NCBI GenBank assembly: GCA_018398815.1
Contig: CM031616.1
Coordinates: 29,806,975 to 29,870,974, forward strand
Length of the DNA stretch: 64,000 nucleotides
Origin: Conus ventricosus
Taxonomy: Eukaryota > Mollusca > Gastropoda > Neogastropoda > Conidae
Reading direction: 5' to 3'
How positions within the stretch are numbered: position 1 is the first letter of the stretch; each line of letters begins with the position of its first letter. Shown piece by piece: positions 1 through 11,175 of the stretch. A program made the translations under genes and the position numbers. A model generated the notes under the pieces. That model was not told the origin of the DNA. It did not search any database and saw only the letters and a list, made by a program, of their open reading frames with translations.

Positions 1-500
1 CTGTCCTTCTGTCTGTCGGTTGACTCGCTGCTATTGAATTGGTGCCCAGGTGACATAGTGTACACCTAGGATTTGAAAAGGTCCTGGATACCCAGATCTG
101 GTTGGGTTCAAATCTCAGACAGACGTTGGATATAGCATAATGAAGGGACGGCGCCCTCACCTGCGACTTGCGGGGCTTTAGTCCTTCCCCGAAACTGTGC
201 CAGGTACCCGGAGAGGGTTTTGATGTCGAACCACGTCCGACCTCATGTGTGGTTTTAAATTACAACTGTAACCTAAGAATTGCTAACCTTTTGTTTGTTT
301 TGTTTGTTTGCTTTCTTTGTGCATATCCATTTTTGCGGGGCACCTCAGTGGCATGCACCCCACGCCGTTCATTCGACCCCTGTCCACAGCCACAGCGGCC
401 CATCAGCGCAAGCCGCGGCACCGGCGATCACGGAGAAGTCCGAGGTCAAGGCGTCAAGAGGAACCCACCGAAAGAGAGAGACTGCCAATCTGCCGAGTCA
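1..500. repeat. Diverged copy of 9467-9965, cut by the assembly gap
   Basis: This stretch aligns over its whole length, in the same orientation, with 9467-9965. Shared landmarks are the GACTCGCTGCTAT start, CACCTAGGATTTGAAAAGG, the CAAATCTCAGACAGAC block and the CCGAAAGAGAG end. The two copies differ mainly by many single-base insertions and deletions rather than substitutions. The second copy begins just downstream of the third CFAP97D-like exon. It may be a dispersed repeat family, a partial duplication of that intron, or a poorly polished haplotype copy next to the gap. Confidence 0.8.
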
Positions 501-1500
501 NNNNNNNNNNNNNNNNNNNNNNNNNNNNNNNNNNNNNNNNNNNNNNNNNNNNNNNNNNNNNNNNNNNNNNNNNNNNNNNNNNNNNNNNNNNNNNNNNNNN
601 NNNNNNNNNNNNNNNNNNNNNNNNNNNNNNNNNNNNNNNNNNNNNNNNNNNNNNNNNNNNNNNNNNNNNNNNNNNNNNNNNNNNNNNNNNNNNNNNNNNN
701 NNNNNNNNNNNNNNNNNNNNNNNNNNNNNNNNNNNNNNNNNNNNNNNNNNNNNNNNNNNNNNNNNNNNNNNNNNNNNNNNNNNNNNNNNNNNNNNNNNNN
801 NNNNNNNNNNNNNNNNNNNNNNNNNNNNNNNNNNNNNNNNNNNNNNNNNNNNNNNNNNNNNNNNNNNNNNNNNNNNNNNNNNNNNNNNNNNNNNNNNNNN
901 NNNNNNNNNNNNNNNNNNNNNNNNNNNNNNNNNNNNNNNNNNNNNNNNNNNNNNNNNNNNNNNNNNNNNNNNNNNNNNNNNNNNNNNNNNNNNNNNNNNN
1001 NNNNNNNNNNNNNNNNNNNNNNNNNNNNNNNNNNNNNNNNNNNNNNNNNNNNNNNNNNNNNNNNNNNNNNNNNNNNNNNNNNNNNNNNNNNNNNNNNNNN
1101 NNNNNNNNNNNNNNNNNNNNNNNNNNNNNNNNNNNNNNNNNNNNNNNNNNNNNNNNNNNNNNNNNNNNNNNNNNNNNNNNNNNNNNNNNNNNNNNNNNNN
1201 NNNNNNNNNNNNNNNNNNNNNNNNNNNNNNNNNNNNNNNNNNNNNNNNNNNNNNNNNNNNNNNNNNNNNNNNNNNNNNNNNNNNNNNNNNNNNNNNNNNN
1301 NNNNNNNNNNNNNNNNNNNNNNNNNNNNNNNNNNNNNNNNNNNNNNNNNNNNNNNNNNNNNNNNNNNNNNNNNNNNNNNNNNNNNNNNNNNNNNNNNNNN
1401 NNNNNNNNNNNNNNNNNNNNNNNNNNNNNNNNNNNNNNNNNNNNNNNNNNNNNNNNNNNNNNNNNNNNNNNNNNNNNNNNNNNNNNNNNNNNNNNNNNNN
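501..1500. other. Assembly gap, 1000 N
   Basis: Exactly 1000 undetermined bases. The round number suggests a placeholder of unknown true size. Any reading frame crossing it is meaningless. Confidence 1.
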
Positions 1501-1867
1501 ACACACCACCCAACACCAGCCCCACCCACACCACACCCCCCTCCTCCCCACAGCCACAGATGCGACACAGGATCAATGCAGAAGTCCCGTGAAAAGCAGC
1601 ATACACAAATACACAAAGGTACACTCACACATACACACATGTGCATGCGAAGACATGTATGCACAATTGCAGGCCCCGGTTTTGGAGCAGGACAGTTTCA
1701 CCCCGAGACAGTTCACCCCAAGACAGTTCACCCCAGGCAATTCGCCCATCGTAGACAATTCACTTCTGGACATTTACCCCTGACAACCCGCCCTCCTGAC
1801 AATCCGCTCCCGTTGTGCATGTTGCAGGTCTACTGCACAAACTCAAAGACAGTTATAATGTGTTGTG

Positions 1868-1899
<32 letters not shown>

Positions 1900-2014
1900 T
1901 GGTGTGTGTGTGTGTGTGTGTGTGGTGTGTGTGTGGGGTGTGCGTGCGCATGTGATGTGTATGATTTCATAACAACCACCACACAATTATCGCACACTGA
2001 CACACACACACACA

Positions 2015-2049
<35 letters not shown>

Positions 2050-2073
2050 CACACGCACGCACGCACGCACGCA

Positions 2074-2104
<31 letters not shown>

Positions 2105-2179
2105 CACCACACACACACACACACACACACACATACAGAGGCCCACACACACAGAGGCACACACCACACAGAGGCAGAG

Positions 2180-2259
<80 letters not shown>

Positions 2260-2580
2260 GCAGACAAACACACGGACAAACAAACGCACACCACACACAC
2301 ACACACACAACACAGCACACACAGAGGCAGACCCCCCCCCCCCCCCCCCCCCCACACACACACAGAGGCAGACACACACACACGCGCACAGACGTACTCA
2401 TAGGCACACACACAACACACACGCGCACGCACACACACATACACAGAGGCAGAACCCCCCCCCCCCCCCACCACACACACACAAAACAGAGACAGACACA
2501 CACACACCCCACACACAGAGGCACACACACACATACACACGCGCGCGCGCTCACACACACAAAACACACAGGCGTAAAGG
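1501..2580. repeat. CA/TG microsatellites with a short 16-bp minisatellite
   Basis: Bases 1690-1810 hold a degenerate repeat of about 16 bases (GACAGTTCACCCC type). A (TG)n tract follows at about 1866-1945. Interrupted (CA)n, (CACG)n, CAGAGG and poly-C tracts run from about 1995 to 2570. No coding potential is credible here. Confidence 0.9.
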
Positions 2581-2616
2581 CGGTACAGCGTATCATAGAT
2601 CTTCCAACAAACTGGC

Positions 2617-3150
2617 CCAAACGTAAACGGTAAAGTGTTATTATGTGTCGATTCGAAATCTGCACTACAAGCTATCAAATGTCAAAATATTAAAACGCGT
2701 CTCGAAATGATACTAGAAATAAAACATGCGATACATCAGTTATCAGCTAAAAACATCAGTATCACTTTTTATTGGGTACCTTCACATTATGGGATATATT
2801 ATAATGAAGTGGTTGACCGAGCAGCTAAAAGAGCAGCGCGTAATGTTGAAGGAACAATACAGCTGAACAATAAAGTTAGATTTACATGAATGCTATAAAA
2901 AATATTGAAAAAATTCTAAAGATGAATTTATAATATTCTGATGACATCAAACAGTCAATATTCACAAAATTGTATAAAAGGATTAAATGAACCTATCGCA
3001 GATTCAAAGTTACTCTTGACATATATCTTAGTAATACAAAATCCAGACATATTATAACTTTGATGTTTAAACTTCGTAAATTGTATAAAGTGGAAACCAG
3101 ATTACTATAAAGCATTTACTCCTACACTGTTCTGAAATTAAAGCACTCAT
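2617..3150 (+). mobile_element. LINE 3' fragment with RNase H domain
   Basis: Bases 2635-2889 encode an RNase H-like stretch with DSKSALQAI, then WVPSHYGIYYNEVVDRAAK (the usual WVPSHxGIxxNExxDxxAK pattern of LINE RNase H domains). After this the frame decays. A trace of the usual zinc-knuckle-like tail (KHLLLHCSEI) is still readable near 3105-3135. It is 5'-truncated and carries stops, so it is a dead copy. The clade is not determined. Confidence 0.75.
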
Positions 3151-3159
3151 TACTAAAAC

Positions 3160-4690
3160 TTTAGGGGGCGTGCTGCTACCTTATGAGCCATTATCCATTG
3201 AAAAAATTGTAAATGACTTTCAGCTTCTAAAAATTTTTTCCCAAATTTTGCATTCCAGTCCTGTTGGTATTTTGCTTTGATTTGTTGATTTATTGTTGTT
3301 CTTTCCTGCGCTATTAAATTATATCTGTTAATTGTTAAGATAGTAGGACACATTGGGAATTTATTACTTTTAGATTTAAGATATTTAAAAACAGTCTGAA
3401 TATTCTATGCAGTATGCAAGTCAATTTTTCTAACCATAACTCGAGATTACGGGATCGAACTTTTACACGGTGGCAATCCTGGGATGGCTTTCATGATTGG
3501 CTGGGCTGTGGACCGCATAACTTGAATTGATTTGCAGTCCAAATCTATAGATACTTTATAATGTATCAGATCTGTCAATGTACTAATAGAATAGATTAAT
3601 ACGTGAAGGACAGAAAGAAAGGGTGATGGACAGATTATTCCACTATAACTAAAGGACACTATACACCATCACCACAAACAATACAAACCCATCCAGTGAC
3701 TCATACCTACCCTCCCCCCCCCCCCCCCCCCCCCCCCACACACATTTCTTTATTATTCTATCCTATTTAGTTTATCTATTATTTTATTTTAATCAATTTA
3801 TTTCATTCATTTAATTTATTTTATCTTACTATACTATTATTTTATTTGATATTTATTTATTTGTCTAATATCACCTTTGGGTGAACAGACGTTAAATCAA
3901 AGATGATGACACACACACAGAGGCACACACACATACACACAGACACACACGCGCGCGCGCGCATGCTCACAAGCATTATATCTTGATATATGCTCAGACG
4001 TACGCGTATGTATATGTCAGTATCGTTCGACCTAGTCTATTTGCGAACAGATCTATCAATATGGTGCTTTTTTCTCCTTCCCAATTCGTTCACACATTCA
4101 CCCACCCTCTCACCCATATCCTATGCATGCATGCATGCACACATGTAATTGTGTGTGTGCACACTTAAGCATTTGTGCATTTGTGTTACTGTGTGTACAC
4201 AAAAGCTTATTTCATACATTCAGATCTAAATCAGAAAAGGTCTTTAACGAAACTTTCATTTGCTAAGAAATAGACATGGTCTATGTGTGTATAAATCAAC
4301 TAATTCCTATGTTGAACATAACTATACCTTGCTTGATCTTTCGGAAATCTGTAAAAGGATTTTTGTCTAGTCTTTTTTTTTCATATCGAATTCGTGCAGT
4401 TTATTGCTACACAATGATGTCCGCCGTTCTTTATTTTCGTAGGCATGCTGTCTAAGTCTAATGGACACTACTCTGTCGAAATCATCACGATTTGTCTTTA
4501 CTGACGGGTCTGTGTAACCTCCTTAGTCTGTGGTTTGAACAGCTTTTCTCAGTGACTGTAACAGAACTGTTGATTGAAAACATTATCGCGGTGTGCACGA
4601 TTTGCTTGTAAGTTTGGGAACCTTTGTCGGTTATAAACAACGCAAGCTGATGACGTTCTGACAGAGGTGGCATGTTTGACACGTGTGGAC
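3160..4690. other. Intergenic, mostly AT-rich; no gene seen
   Basis: Contains a poly-C run near 3714-3737, an AT-rich block at 3750-3900 resembling a LINE 3' tail, a CA/CG microsatellite at 3905-3965 and otherwise unique AT-rich DNA. A 66-codon minus-strand frame at 3153-3353 looks vaguely protein-like but matches nothing I recognise. Confidence 0.5.
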
Positions 4691-4845
4691 TTTTACGTCA
4701 CAGTCAGATTAGTGCGTCATGCATCACGTCAAGAATTTCGTTTTCAGGCCTTGATTGACTAGGCTACGAGTTTTGTTTTCAGCACGGCTGAACGTGTCGT
4801 GTTTTTAACTGAATTGGGGCGACAAGCAAGCAAGCAACGGTTGCC
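4690..4845 (+). promoter_or_regulatory. Putative promoter / 5' UTR of the CFAP97D-like gene
   Basis: The 155 bases before the start codon hold a CRE-like TTACGTCA near 4693, further GTCA-type half sites (GCGTCATGCATCACGTC), and GCAACGGTTGCC overlapping the start codon. The last resembles half-sites of RFX, the regulators of ciliary genes. The link to ciliary regulation is inference from the gene's family. No transcription start can be read from the sequence. Confidence 0.3.
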
Positions 4846-4975
4846 ATGTCGGTCGGCTACAAACGCTACCCTCCGTTGCGCTACCCATGTGTTGAACCAC
4901 TGTACCATGAAACTTATCTGGAGGCGCAGAATCGTCAGAGGCATTTGGTGGATCTCTATCGCAGAGTTGATTATG
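4846..4975 (+). CDS. CFAP97D: CFAP97D-like exon 1 (start codon)
   Basis: Starts MSVGYKRYPPLRYP and ends HLVDLYRRVDY with one base left over before the donor G|GTAATG. It gives residues 1-43. The leftover G pairs with TC of exon 2 to make valine 44. The YxxLxxRR pattern before the lysine-proline motif is as in CFAP97D proteins. The ATG at 4846 is the only one that opens the conserved frame. Confidence 0.8.
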
Positions 4976-5074
4976 GTAATGTTATCTGTCGTATCGATTT
5001 ATTTGTTCAAGTTTTGCAATTCATACAGGATGAGCTTCACTACACTGCTATACTGGTTAATAAACAGTAACGAA

Positions 5075-5107
<33 letters not shown>

Positions 5108-7378
5108 CAGATGTCTCCTGACACGACGACACCACAAGGGAGGAGGGAAATCGGAGAGGGGGGGGGGGGGGGGGAGGAGTCCGACTTATCCGAAGTTTGA
5201 AGGTATGGATAGGTCTGCCTTTTCGGGCATTAAGTCGGTGAAGTTATCTAAGACATGGAAAGTCAACCTTTTAAACAGGGCCTAAGACTACAAAATGCAG
5301 GGACACAAGAGGGTGAGGTCAGAATCTCTGTAACGCCTCTCCCCCACCCCCCCCCCCCCCGGCTGGCAAAAATAGCATTGCAGGCATGTTTATCTCCCTC
5401 CACCAACGGAGTAGGACCTCCACACGTTTTTTTGGACACCCTGCCCCCCTCCCCCCACCCCCCCCCCCCTCCCCCCGCCCTCCATAAGGCTATGATAATT
5501 TACCCAATTTCTTCATCTGTCTTTCTTCTGTTCATATGCAAGTTAGAAAATTTACATTATTTGTTAGTGAGATTTATTCATTGGTTTACATCTATTTATA
5601 AGAAACTATTTCATGGGCCTCAAGCAAGTCGATGTGGGATCACTTCTGCTTTTCATGACTGCTTCGGTGAGTGACTGGCATGTTGGATAATCTGGCGTGG
5701 GTAGAAACCACATCATGAGCGCAGCATGGTCAGCAGTGTGTCATCGGTGAAAACATGGTGTGTTGTGTTCACAGTCAGTGGAAGGAAAGGACACTCTGTG
5801 TATGGTCTGACATGGTGTGTTGTGTTTGTACTCACAGTCAGAGGAAGGAAAGGACACTCTGTGTATGGTCTGACATGGTGTGCTGTGTTTGTACTCACAG
5901 TCAGAGGAGGAAAGGACAGCATGTGTGTATGGTCTGACCATGGTGTGTTGTGTCCACAGTCAGTGGAGGAAAGGACACTCTTGTGTATGGTCTGACATGG
6001 TGTGTTGTGTTTGTACTCACAGTCAGAGGAAGGAAAGGACACTCTGTGTATGGTCTGACATGGTGTGTTGTGTTGTACTCACAGTCAGAGGAAGGAAAGG
6101 ACACTCTGTGTATGGTCTGACATGGTGTGTTGTGTTTGTACTCACAGTCAGAGGAAGGAAAGGACACTTGTGTATGGTCTGACATGGTGTGTTGTGTTGT
6201 ACTCACAGTCAGAGGAAGGAAAGGACACTCTGTGTATGGTTTGACATGGTGTGTTGTGTTGTACTCACAGTCAGAGGAAGGAAAGGACACTCTGTGTATG
6301 GTCTGACATGGTGTGTTGTGTTGTACTCACAGTCAGTGGAAGGAAAGGGACACTCTGTGTATGGTCTGACATGGTGTGTTGTGTTGTACTCACAGTCAGA
6401 GGAAGGAAAGGACAGCATGTGTGTATGGTCTGACCATAGTGTGTTGTGCTCACTGTAGTGGAAAGAAAGGAGGGTATGTGTGTATGGTCTGACCATGGTG
6501 TGTTTTGCCACAGCCAGTGGATAGAAGGAGAGTATGGGTATATGGTCTGACCATGGTGTGTTTTGCCCACAGCCAGTGGAAAGAAAGGAAAGTATGGGTA
6601 TATGGTCTGACCATGGTGTGTTGTGTTCACAGTCAGTGAAAGGAAAGGGCAGTATGTGTATATGGTCTGACCATGGTGTGATGTGTTGTGTGGCAACAAT
6701 CAGTGAAAGAAAGGACAGTATATGTATAGTCTGTCCATGGTGTATTGTCCTCAGTCATTGGAAGAAAAAGTAAACACGTGTATGGTCTGACCGAGGTGTG
6801 TTGTGTTGTGTCCACAGTCAGTGGAAAGAAAAAAACAACATGTGTATGGTCTGACCGAGGTGTGTTGTGTTGTGTCCACAGTCAGTGGAAAGAAAAAAAA
6901 CACATGTGTATGGTCTGACCGAGGTGTGTTGTGTTGTGTCCACAGTCAGTGGAAAGAAAAAAACAACATGTGTATGGTCTGACCGAGGTGTGTTGTGTTG
7001 TGTTGTGTTCATAGTCAGTGGAAAGAAAAACAATCATGTGTATCGTCTGACCGAGGTGTGTTGTGTTGTGTTCATAGTCAGTGGAAGGAAAAAACAACAT
7101 GTGTATGGTCTGACCATGGTGTGTTGTGTTGTGTTCATAGTCAGTGGAAAGAAAATAACAACATGTGCATGGTCTGACCGAGGTGTGTTGTGTTGTGTTC
7201 ATAGTCAAGCCAGAGGTAGATGACGGGCCGCCAAAACGTATCATCAACATCCGGCTGAAGCTGAAGAGATTGCTGGTGATTTCACAGTCTGTCTGTCTTG
7301 ACTGTCTGTCAGAGCGACCTTTTTTAACTTCAAAAATATTGATTCTCTCTGTCTGTCTGTCTTTCTGTCTCTCTCTCT

Positions 7379-7444
<66 letters not shown>

Positions 7445-10400
7445 TGTGTGTGTTCATCTCTTTTTCTGTGTCCTTTTGTCTGGTATACACGTAGAACAAA
7501 TTATTCGTGTGTGAAAACAAGTGCAGGCTTACAATTCCTCCGCCATTACAATAATGACTTGGCAAAGATGAAAAAAAGAAAAAAGAGGGGGAGGGGTTGG
7601 GTGGGGAGGGAGGGAGGAAGAGAAGGAGGGCGAGGGAGTTGCGAAAGAAAGAAAAAGGGAATGAAAATTAGGATATTAGAAAAAGCTATAAAATCCTTTA
7701 CTAGCAGCGTAGAGGGGCTATCGAAATCATATTGAAAACAGTACCATTCATATCACCTCTTCAGATGAATTTGGTCCGCTGAAACGAACTCGTCAGTGAG
7801 AGACAGCTGATTGTGTTGGTGCTCCGTTGGCATCAAATGAAGATGCATCACAGTCTATAATTCAACTGCCCCCCCAAGCATCCAGTGACGGGTTTAATAG
7901 TTACACGAGAAGAAAGCGCTGTAAGGAAATGAGTTGCTAGATGGGTTGATGTTTAGAGGGGTTCATTGATAGATGAAAATAAAAGATGGCTGATACGTGG
8001 AATGGTTTATTGATAGATGATTTGACAAACAGGTTGATGTGTACACGGGCTTATTGACAGAAGAACTCACGGGTGGTTTGACATGTAGATGAGTTTACTG
8101 ATAGAAAAACTGATGGATGGGTTGATGAATGATTGGAGTTTAGTAACAGGAGAACTCATTCATAGATGGATTGATGCGTAGAGGGGTGTAATTGATAGAT
8201 CTTTAAAAAAAAGGCTGAAGGTTAGGGAAGTGGAGAAAGAAGAACATGATGAAAGAACAAAAAATCCGGTAGTGTGCAGGCGGGTGTATTGATAGAAGAA
8301 CTGATAGATAGGTTAACTTTCAGAGGATCGTATGGATGGATTTACTGACTGTGTCATGCGGCAAAGTGAATGGCTAGGACAGTTACAGAGATATACATTT
8401 AGGTTGCATATGTACGGATGGATTGATGCTGAGAGGGATACAGTGATCGAGAAATGAATGTGTACAGAGAGACGTTGATTTGGTATGCAGAGTGAAACCC
8501 TGATGGGCGAATTGATGTGTAGTGGGATACATTGATGGACGGACTGATGTGTAGACGGATGTTATTGATTGATAAATTAACGAATGCATTGATGCTGACA
8601 GGAATACGTTGATCGAAGAATGAATATATAGAAGGATACACTGGTTAGGGGAATTGTTGGGTAGAGGGATGTGTTGATGGAGGAACTGATGTGCAGCGGG
8701 ATATATTGATGGAGGAGTTGAAGTGCCATGGGAGACATCGGTGGATGGACTGATCTTTGGATCGATATATTGGTGGCTGAAATGATGTGGGATAAACTGA
8801 ACTAAGAAGTTATATGTGGATATGTTGATCGATGAATTGACGTATAGCGGAATACAAAAATGGATGGATTGATGTGTATAGTGTTACATTTATGAAGGAA
8901 ATGGCGTGTAGAGGGATATATTGATGCATGAATTGATGTGTACAGGGACATACTGATGGATAAATTTAATATGTAGGGCGGATACATTGATGATGAAACT
9001 GTTTAAAAGATATATTGACGGATGAATTGATGTGTATTGGGATACACCGATAGGTAATTGATGTGTAGACGGACATATCAATTAATGGATGAATGGATGT
9101 GTAGAAATATACAATGATGGATCAATTGACATGGAGACGGATACCTTTATGCAGAAAATGATTGTGTGGAGGGACCCCTTGATAAACTAATTGATGCGTG
9201 GTTGGATACCTCAATGAACACGTTGATGTGTAGAGGGATACACTGATGGAGGAAGTGAAGTGGAGGAATACATTGATGGATGAACTGATGAATGGACTGA
9301 CGGTGGTGTCAGGGTGAAGGCGAGCGGCTGGCGCGCATAGAGAGAGACAACAAGTTCATGTTGACCAACATCATCAGCATCATGAGAGCCCCGGCCTGTG
9401 TTGACCACTACCACAAGAAGCGGCTCCCCGCACACACCAGCTCGTAACTCCTCTCCTTGTCTCCCAGTCTGTCCCTCTGTCTGTCTGTCTGACTCGCTGC
9501 TATGAATGGTGCCCAGGTGGACATAGTGTACACCTAGGATTTGAAAAGGTCCTGGATCCCAGATCTGTGGTTCAAATCTCAGACAGACCGTTGATATAGC
9601 ATAATTGAAGACGGCGCCCACACCTGAGCTTCCGCTGTCTTTAGCCTTCCCCGAACTGAGCCAGGTACCCAGGAGAGGGTTTTATGTCGAAAACGTCAGA
9701 CCTCATGTGTGGTTTAAATTCACAACTGTAACCTAAGAATGCTAACCTTTTGTTTGTTTGTTTGTTTGCTTTCTTTGTGCTATCCCATTTTCTGCGCCAC
9801 CTCAGTGGCATTGCACCCACGCCGCTCATTCCGACCCCCTGTCCACAGCCACAGCCCGGCCCATCCCGCCGCAAGCCTCGGCACCGGCGATCCACAGGGA
9901 GAAGTCGATGTCAAGTCGTCAAGAGGCAACCCACCGAAAGAGAGACTGCACTGCATGCCGAGTCACTTCGGTGGTGTTCAGTGGCTCCTATTCTGATCCA
10001 CTATAACCAGGGCACCACCTACTTAGCCCCCTACTGACGACAATAATTGCTTAGTCGCGGAGCCCGCGTGAGTGAACTCTCCATCCAACGACAGCCCCCA
10101 TGAACTTGGCGATACTGATAACCCCGACGGAATCAAACAGAGGCCATAGACGTGGAGAGGACATTGAAACTGAGGTCACCATGAGAGCAGGGCGTGAAAG
10201 GCCGCAGAATTTGAGACTTTTGTTTTGTAGTGTTTTAATGCAGATTGATGAGAATGAGAATGATGAAGATGATGCCACGGATTTCCATTCTGGTCGAAGA
10301 CTGCATGACAGAGCTGTAATCTACCCTTACTTGCATAATATATGCCGGCGTCAACCAGGCCTGAGAGATACAGACACTTGTAGTGTTGGTCAGGAAATTT

Positions 10401-10592
10401 GAGCAACTCTCTCAAAGACGCATTCATTTAGTGGATGAAACTTGACGGTGTGATCCCAGACTTTCCCCTTTGATCTATTTACCATTCCATAAAGAAAATA
10501 TTGATATAGTAAGTACGTGAATGACGACGGACATGAAATTCTGAAACATGCCATAAATGGATGGAAGTATTTGTGTGTGTGTGCGCGCGCGC

Positions 10593-10644
<52 letters not shown>

Positions 10645-10841
10645 TGTGTCGCGCGCGCGTGCTCATTTGTGCGTGCTTGCGTGTTTGTGTGCCGGCCAGT
10701 CCGCCGATAATTGCGTGCAAATGCACATGCTGTGTATGTGTATGTGTATGTGTATGCATGTTGGTTGTGTTTTTGTGATGTGTGTATATGTGTATGCGTG
10801 CTAGGGTCCATGCAATGTGTGTGTGTATGTGTGTGTGTGTG

Positions 10842-10895
<54 letters not shown>

Positions 10896-11128
10896 TTATT
10901 GACAGGCTGAACTACACGGCAAGAAAGCTGATGGTTGACAGGCTGAACAGGGAGAACATGCACATGCTCTACCGAATCAAAAAAACCAAAACCAGTTACA
11001 GCCGTGTCAAGCTGCTAACGGGTTATGAGGTACTCCCCCCCCCCCCCCCCCGTTGTTTTTAAGACTAAGTGCTTAAGTATAGATGTGTTTTTGCAAACGA
11101 AGATGAAACAGGTTGTGTGTGTGTGTTT

Positions 11129-11175
<47 letters not shown>

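Noticed and set aside
168..2403. Long open frames on both strands spanning the gap
   Set aside because: They are open only because 1000 N cannot contain stops; the flanks are repeats.
1830..2678. Long Cys/Val or His/Thr frames in CA/TG tracts (also at 10475, 16684, 29408, 32060, 35560, 36489, 56099, 57000)
   Set aside because: Dinucleotide repeats are open in all frames; composition is purely CV or HT with no conserved motif.
3153..3353. Minus-strand 66-codon frame (AKYQQDWNAKFG)
   Set aside because: Protein-like in look but short, overlapping a plus-strand LINE remnant, and without a recognisable family.
5109..5200. Possible extra exon after a CT tract and CAG in intron 1 of the CFAP97D-like gene
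   Set aside because: Direct joining of 4975 to 7205 gives the conserved valine codon and family alignment; the candidate runs into poly-G.
5713..7033. Frames such as CVWSDMVCCVCTHSQRKERT repeated on both strands
   Set aside because: They are translations of the minisatellite unit and follow its period.
10051..10427. Overlapping frames on both strands in intron 3
   Set aside because: No motif, no flanking splice signals in the right phase, and the neighbouring exons join without it.
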